A stretch of DNA of 64,000 nt from Bifidobacterium breve. Lineage in GTDB: Bacteria > Actinomycetota > Thermoleophilia > Solirubrobacterales > Solirubrobacteraceae. Both the position numbers and the translations under genes were made by a program. This document shows positions 61,117 through 64,000 of the stretch, in pieces. Where the stretch lies: NCBI GenBank assembly GCA_945881845.1, contig CAMCVN010000001.1:62001-126000 (forward strand), read 5' to 3'. How positions within the stretch are numbered: position 1 is the first letter of the stretch; each line of letters starts with the position of its first letter. Below the pieces are notes generated by a model. It was not told the DNA's origin, did no database searches, and saw nothing but the letters and a program-made list of their open reading frames with translations.

Positions 61117-63009
61117 TCAGCGGAACTGCGGCGCGGCGCGTTGCCCTCTCGGGCTGCGCGCCGCTGTGCCCGCTGGCCTATGCCAGCTGACCGCGCGCCC
61201 GTCGATCACACCGCTAGCCGAGTTCCAAGAACTCATTTTCACCGTGCCGGTCGCTACTCCGCTTAGCGTCAGCGTGCCGCGTGGACCAGACGAGAAGAGG
61301 CGCAGCGATCCGTTCAAAGCGAGGTCGGCTGCGTAGCGATAATTGCGTAGTGCGAGCACTCCCATCGGCCCGTTGCTGGCGTCGAAGCTGCCTCCTCGCA
61401 GGCCGCCCCCACGCGGTTCGGCTCCCGCGGCGAGCATCATGTAGGCCGCACTGACGGCGTCGTCGACGCCGCCAAGCGCAACTGACAGCGCGCGGCCGCG
61501 CGTACCACCAACTCCCCGCAGCGGCTCAGCATCGGCAACCTTCCGCGGCGCAAGCTGAGCCCGACGAACGGCGTTGTCGCGATTGGCGCACGGCGATCCG
61601 ACCTTGACGCCAGCGGCGAATCGCTTCAAAGCCGTCGAGACGCAACCGGTTGTGTCCCCACCGAGGACGTCGTGGCCGGCGCCGCGAAGCTGCACGAGAC
61701 TCGACTTCGGGATCAGCGCCGCCGTAGCGGCCGCGTTCTCGGCCGGAGTGCGCAGATCAAGCTGGCCGGCCAAGATCAGTGCCGGAATATTCGGTAGCGG
61801 GCCCGGCGCTGGCGCGGTATCGAACTGGGTTGGAAATACGAGGCAATCGCTGACCGCGCTCTGCGAGAGGACACTTCCAGCAGTGAACGGGGAGTAGCTC
61901 TCCGGGGCGATCGCGGTGAGAGCGGCCGCGACGACCGACGTCCGCGCTGCAGTGGGGCTGGAAAGCGCGTAGGGCAGCTTCGAGTCAAGGCAGCTCGTAA
62001 TTACGTTCAGGCCAACGCTCAGCTCGCGCGTCGACTGAGGAGCGCCGCCACGAACGGACTGGAGCCGAAGCAGCGGCGCGTAGTCGTTACCGCGCGCCGC
62101 CGCCATCGCAGCGGGAAGCTGCGCCTGTAAGTCAGGGTTGACGTCGCCGCTGGTGATGACGTTGCCAAGCTCATCCTGGCTCTCGTAAGAGGCGGCCTGA
62201 CCTCGGCCGCGGTAATCGTAGATCGCGCCGCGCAGCGGTGCCGCCGCCACGCGCGCCATCACTGCTGTGAGGTCGCCGACCGGATCGGTGGTGATTCCGT
62301 CGCACCGGCGAGCTGCGCACTGCTCCGCCGTGACGCGCGGGATGGCTTCAAGACTGTCGAGGTAGAAGCCGCTCGGCTGGCCGGGCCCAACGACCGAATC
62401 GAGGATCAGTGATTCGGTCTTCGCTGGGTGGACGCGTGCGTATTCCTGAGCGACCCAGGTTCCATAACTGACCCCCATCAGCGCGACTTTGCGGGCGCCG
62501 AAGGCTGCGCGCACAGCGTCAAGGTCAGCGACGCTGTCAAGAGTCGAATAGAAGCGCCGCCTCAACCCGACCTGCTGGGCGCAGTCCCGCACCAGAGACG
62601 GCACCACTTGCTCTGCCTCAGTCATGTTCTGCAACTTCGGGCACGAAAGAGCGCCCGACGAACCTGTGCCGCGCTGGTCAATCACGACGAGTCGGTGGCG
62701 GCGCAGCATCGGCGAGAGGGCTGAAGCGAACTGATCAGCGAACGGAACTGCCGCCTGCCCCGGCCCGCCGGCCAGCGCCACCAGCAGCCCGGCGCCGCGC
62801 GGAAAGCGCTGCTGAGCCGCAACCCTGAGTTTGATCTCGCCGGGCGATCTACCTGAATGATCGAGCGGGACGGTTAGCGTTGCGCAGCGAAACTGGCTGC
62901 TCTGCGGGCAGGAGCCAAACTTCAGCGCTGCTGCGCTAGACGCCGTCAGGCACAGCGCAACGAGGCTGAGAACGGGGGCACCAGCCAGCAGATGTCGCCG
63001 GGCGACCAT
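61117..63009 (-). CDS. Exported alpha/beta hydrolase (tripeptidyl aminopeptidase-like)
   Basis: A 630-residue exported hydrolase of the proline-iminopeptidase/SlpD-TAP group. Signal peptide near residues 1-27. Oxyanion ALAGGPGQAA, DQRGTGSSG, nucleophile GVSYGTWVAQE, acid in AGQLDLRTPAENA, histidine in GAGHDVLGG. TAP-like C-terminal domain, then about 130 residues of unassigned extension (SVALGGVDDAVSAAYMML on). Likely releases peptides or amino acids from N-termini outside the cell. Starts ATG at 63009. Confidence 0.88.
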   Translation of the reverse strand: MVARRHLLAGAPVLSLVALCLTASSAAALKFGSCPQSSQFRCATLTVPLDHSGRSPGEIKLRVAAQQRFPRGAGLLVALAGGPGQAAVPFADQFASALSPMLRRHRLVVIDQRGTGSSGALSCPKLQNMTEAEQVVPSLVRDCAQQVGLRRRFYSTLDSVADLDAVRAAFGARKVALMGVSYGTWVAQEYARVHPAKTESLILDSVVGPGQPSGFYLDSLEAIPRVTAEQCAARRCDGITTDPVGDLTAVMARVAAAPLRGAIYDYRGRGQAASYESQDELGNVITSGDVNPDLQAQLPAAMAAARGNDYAPLLRLQSVRGGAPQSTRELSVGLNVITSCLDSKLPYALSSPTAARTSVVAAALTAIAPESYSPFTAGSVLSQSAVSDCLVFPTQFDTAPAPGPLPNIPALILAGQLDLRTPAENAAATAALIPKSSLVQLRGAGHDVLGGDTTGCVSTALKRFAAGVKVGSPCANRDNAVRRAQLAPRKVADAEPLRGVGGTRGRALSVALGGVDDAVSAAYMMLAAGAEPRGGGLRGGSFDASNGPMGVLALRNYRYAADLALNGSLRLFSSGPRGTLTLSGVATGTVKMSSWNSASGVIDGRAVSWHRPAGTAARSPRGQRAAPQFR

Positions 63010-63058
63010 CGCTCAAACCTACTCGGCGCGAGCGCCGATTGCGCCGACTCGCGGCGAT

Positions 63059-63265
63059 CTACTCACCGTATTTCTCTTGTTTCTGATCGGCGCTGGCTAC
63101 CCGCGGCAGAAAACCAGCGCAGCTTCCGACGGGCAACGGCGGATAGCGCGCGAAACGCGGATCCTCGGCGGCGCGCTCGCAGAGCGAGTAGACCGCACCG
63201 CGCGTCGTTGGCACGACGCGCTGGAAGAGACAGCCGCCACAGAGTCCAAAATCCGGTTCGTTCAT
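63059..63265 (-). CDS. Small four-cysteine protein
   Basis: A 68-residue protein starting MNEPDFGLCGGCLFQRVV. Two cysteines in a CxxC plus LCERA and SCAGF give four cysteines, with RFARYPPLPVGSC. I recall similar small proteins (CxxCxHAR...LCERS..DPRFPKYPRLPV) in Thermoleophilia. Possible zinc site. ATG at 63265 is preferred over 63376. Its start lies 65 bases from the divergent ABC exporter gene. Confidence 0.7.
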   Translation of the reverse strand: MNEPDFGLCGGCLFQRVVPTTRGAVYSLCERAAEDPRFARYPPLPVGSCAGFLPRVASADQKQEKYGE

Positions 63266-63329
63266 CCGGGTACCAGTATTACCGCCGTACCCTGATAGGG
63301 GCGCGCCTAGGAGCCGTTCTTCAATCTCA

Positions 63330-64000
63330 ATGACTAATCCGAACTCAGAACAGCTCGCTGCGCCCGACTCGGGCATGACAACCTTCCTAAGGCTGCTCGG
63401 CTTTCTGCGCCCTTACCGCCGCAGCGTCTTTGCCTCGCTGAGCTTCGCGCTGCTAGCGATGGTGATGACAGTTTCGATCCCTTGGTTGACCGGCCAAGCG
63501 ATCAACAAGATCTACGCCGGCGACAAGGCCAACCTGAAGCTGCTCGCCGGAGCTGTCTTGCTGGCGGGAATCCTGCGCGCAATCCTGACCGTGATTCGGC
63601 GCCTCGTCGCCGGTCGCGTCTCGCTCGGAGTCGAGTTCGATCTGCGCGCGCGGATTTACGCCCACCTGCAATCGCTCGAGCTTGCCTTTTTCGATCAGCA
63701 ACAGACCGGGCAGCTGATGTCACGCGCAACGGTTGACCTTCAGGCCGTTCGCTTCTTCCTCGGCTACGGCCTCGTCTTCCTAATTCAGGCGCTTTTGACA
63801 ATCGGCCTCGCAGCGATCGCGATGTTCCTGACCGACCCGCTCTTGGCGGCGCTTTCGCTGGCACCGGTGCCGTTCGTGATCGTGATCGCGTTCCGCTACG
63901 GACGACGTTCGCGCCCTGCTTTACAGGAGGTTCAGCAGCGAGTCGCTGAGCTGACGGCTGAGGTCGAGGAGAACATTGCCGGAGTTCGCGTCGTGAAGGC
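63330..64000 (+). CDS. ABC exporter with fused membrane domain, C-terminus cut by window edge
   Basis: First 223 residues of an ABC_membrane-ATPase fusion (MsbA/LmrA-type). Several helices are visible, with the loop EFDLRARIYAHLQSLELAFFDQQQTGQLMSRATVDLQAVR, which is the exporter coupling-helix signature. The ATPase half lies beyond the edge. ATG at 63330; a later ATG near 63375 is possible. Usually pairs with a second half-transporter. Confidence 0.9.
   Translation, partial: MTNPNSEQLAAPDSGMTTFLRLLGFLRPYRRSVFASLSFALLAMVMTVSIPWLTGQAINKIYAGDKANLKLLAGAVLLAGILRAILTVIRRLVAGRVSLGVEFDLRARIYAHLQSLELAFFDQQQTGQLMSRATVDLQAVRFFLGYGLVFLIQALLTIGLAAIAMFLTDPLLAALSLAPVPFVIVIAFRYGRRSRPALQEVQQRVAELTAEVEENIAGVRVVK

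Noticed and set aside
63023-63038. Inverted repeat TCGGCGC..GCGCCGA as a terminator
   Set aside because: Loop too tight and no T run on either strand; probably chance in GC-rich DNA.

Overview
The window is ordinary high-GC bacterial chromosome, densely coded on both strands with short intergenic gaps. It looks like a deep-branching actinobacterium, most likely Thermoleophilia (Solirubrobacterales-like). That placement is inference. It rests on GC-rich codon use, frequent GTG starts and ATGA/GTGA overlaps, several small proteins that resemble ones I recall from that group (a four-cysteine protein at 63059-63265, a basic two-helix membrane protein at 50499-50888), and fused housekeeping enzymes (shikimate kinase with dehydroquinate synthase, a NifU-like scaffold with MnmA). 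There is no CRISPR array, rRNA operon, intact prophage or insertion sequence.

Layout. 1-3302: the start-side 846 codons of dnaE and an upstream coiled-coil gene, both leftward. 3303-3713: the only gene-free stretch over 300 bases. 3714-4382: a lone short-chain dehydrogenase. 4419-14397: a long leftward block, rlmB-like, pheS, pheT, argC, argJ, argB, argD, argG and a small membrane protein, with almost no spacing. An intrinsic terminator at 14416-14452 separates it from the upstream block thrS, DUF192, infC, rpmI, rplT (14478-18251). 18364-23554 runs rightward: two alpha/beta hydrolases, then a tightly overlapping trio of PstS-like lipoprotein, DUF4239-like membrane protein and anchored amino-acid-type binding protein with no ABC permease or ATPase. 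23560-29844 is mixed: phnA-like, tRNA-Val, tRNA-Cys, tRNA-Gly, a short-chain dehydrogenase, a cupredoxin-like anchored protein, a DsbB operon with two tiny membrane proteins, a PAS protein, a ZIP-like transporter, a CHAP-PKD exported protein and an FTR1 iron permease behind a palindrome.

29837-34794 is the leftward shikimate block (prepilin peptidase-like, aroC, aroK-aroB fusion, aroQ, aminopeptidase); aroE lies at 40103. 34847-40092 holds gluQ, rnd, OsmC-like, polysaccharide deacetylase and DUF308 genes. 40103-49832 is a leftward translation and tRNA-modification block: MBL hydrolase, hisS, aspS, then NifU-MnmA, alaS, ruvX, mltG, aroE. 50499-54372 adds a glutamate formimidoyltransferase and a DrrAB-type ABC exporter. 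54409-64000 carries an HPP membrane protein, an MFS transporter, tRNA-Met, then exported proteins (pentapeptide repeat, sulfatase, peptidoglycan-binding hydrolase-like, glycine-zipper protein, secreted alpha/beta hydrolase), and ends inside an ABC exporter gene.

Most of the window is core metabolism: arginine synthesis from N-acetylglutamate to argininosuccinate (argF and argH absent here), chorismate synthesis, and five aminoacyl-tRNA synthetases (Phe, Thr, Ala, Asp, His) plus GluQ. The most unusual parts are the two-binding-protein operon at 20452-23554, the NifU-MnmA fusion with a missing cluster-ligand cysteine, the three-gene DsbB operon, and an anchored protein with twelve glycines at an exact four-residue period.
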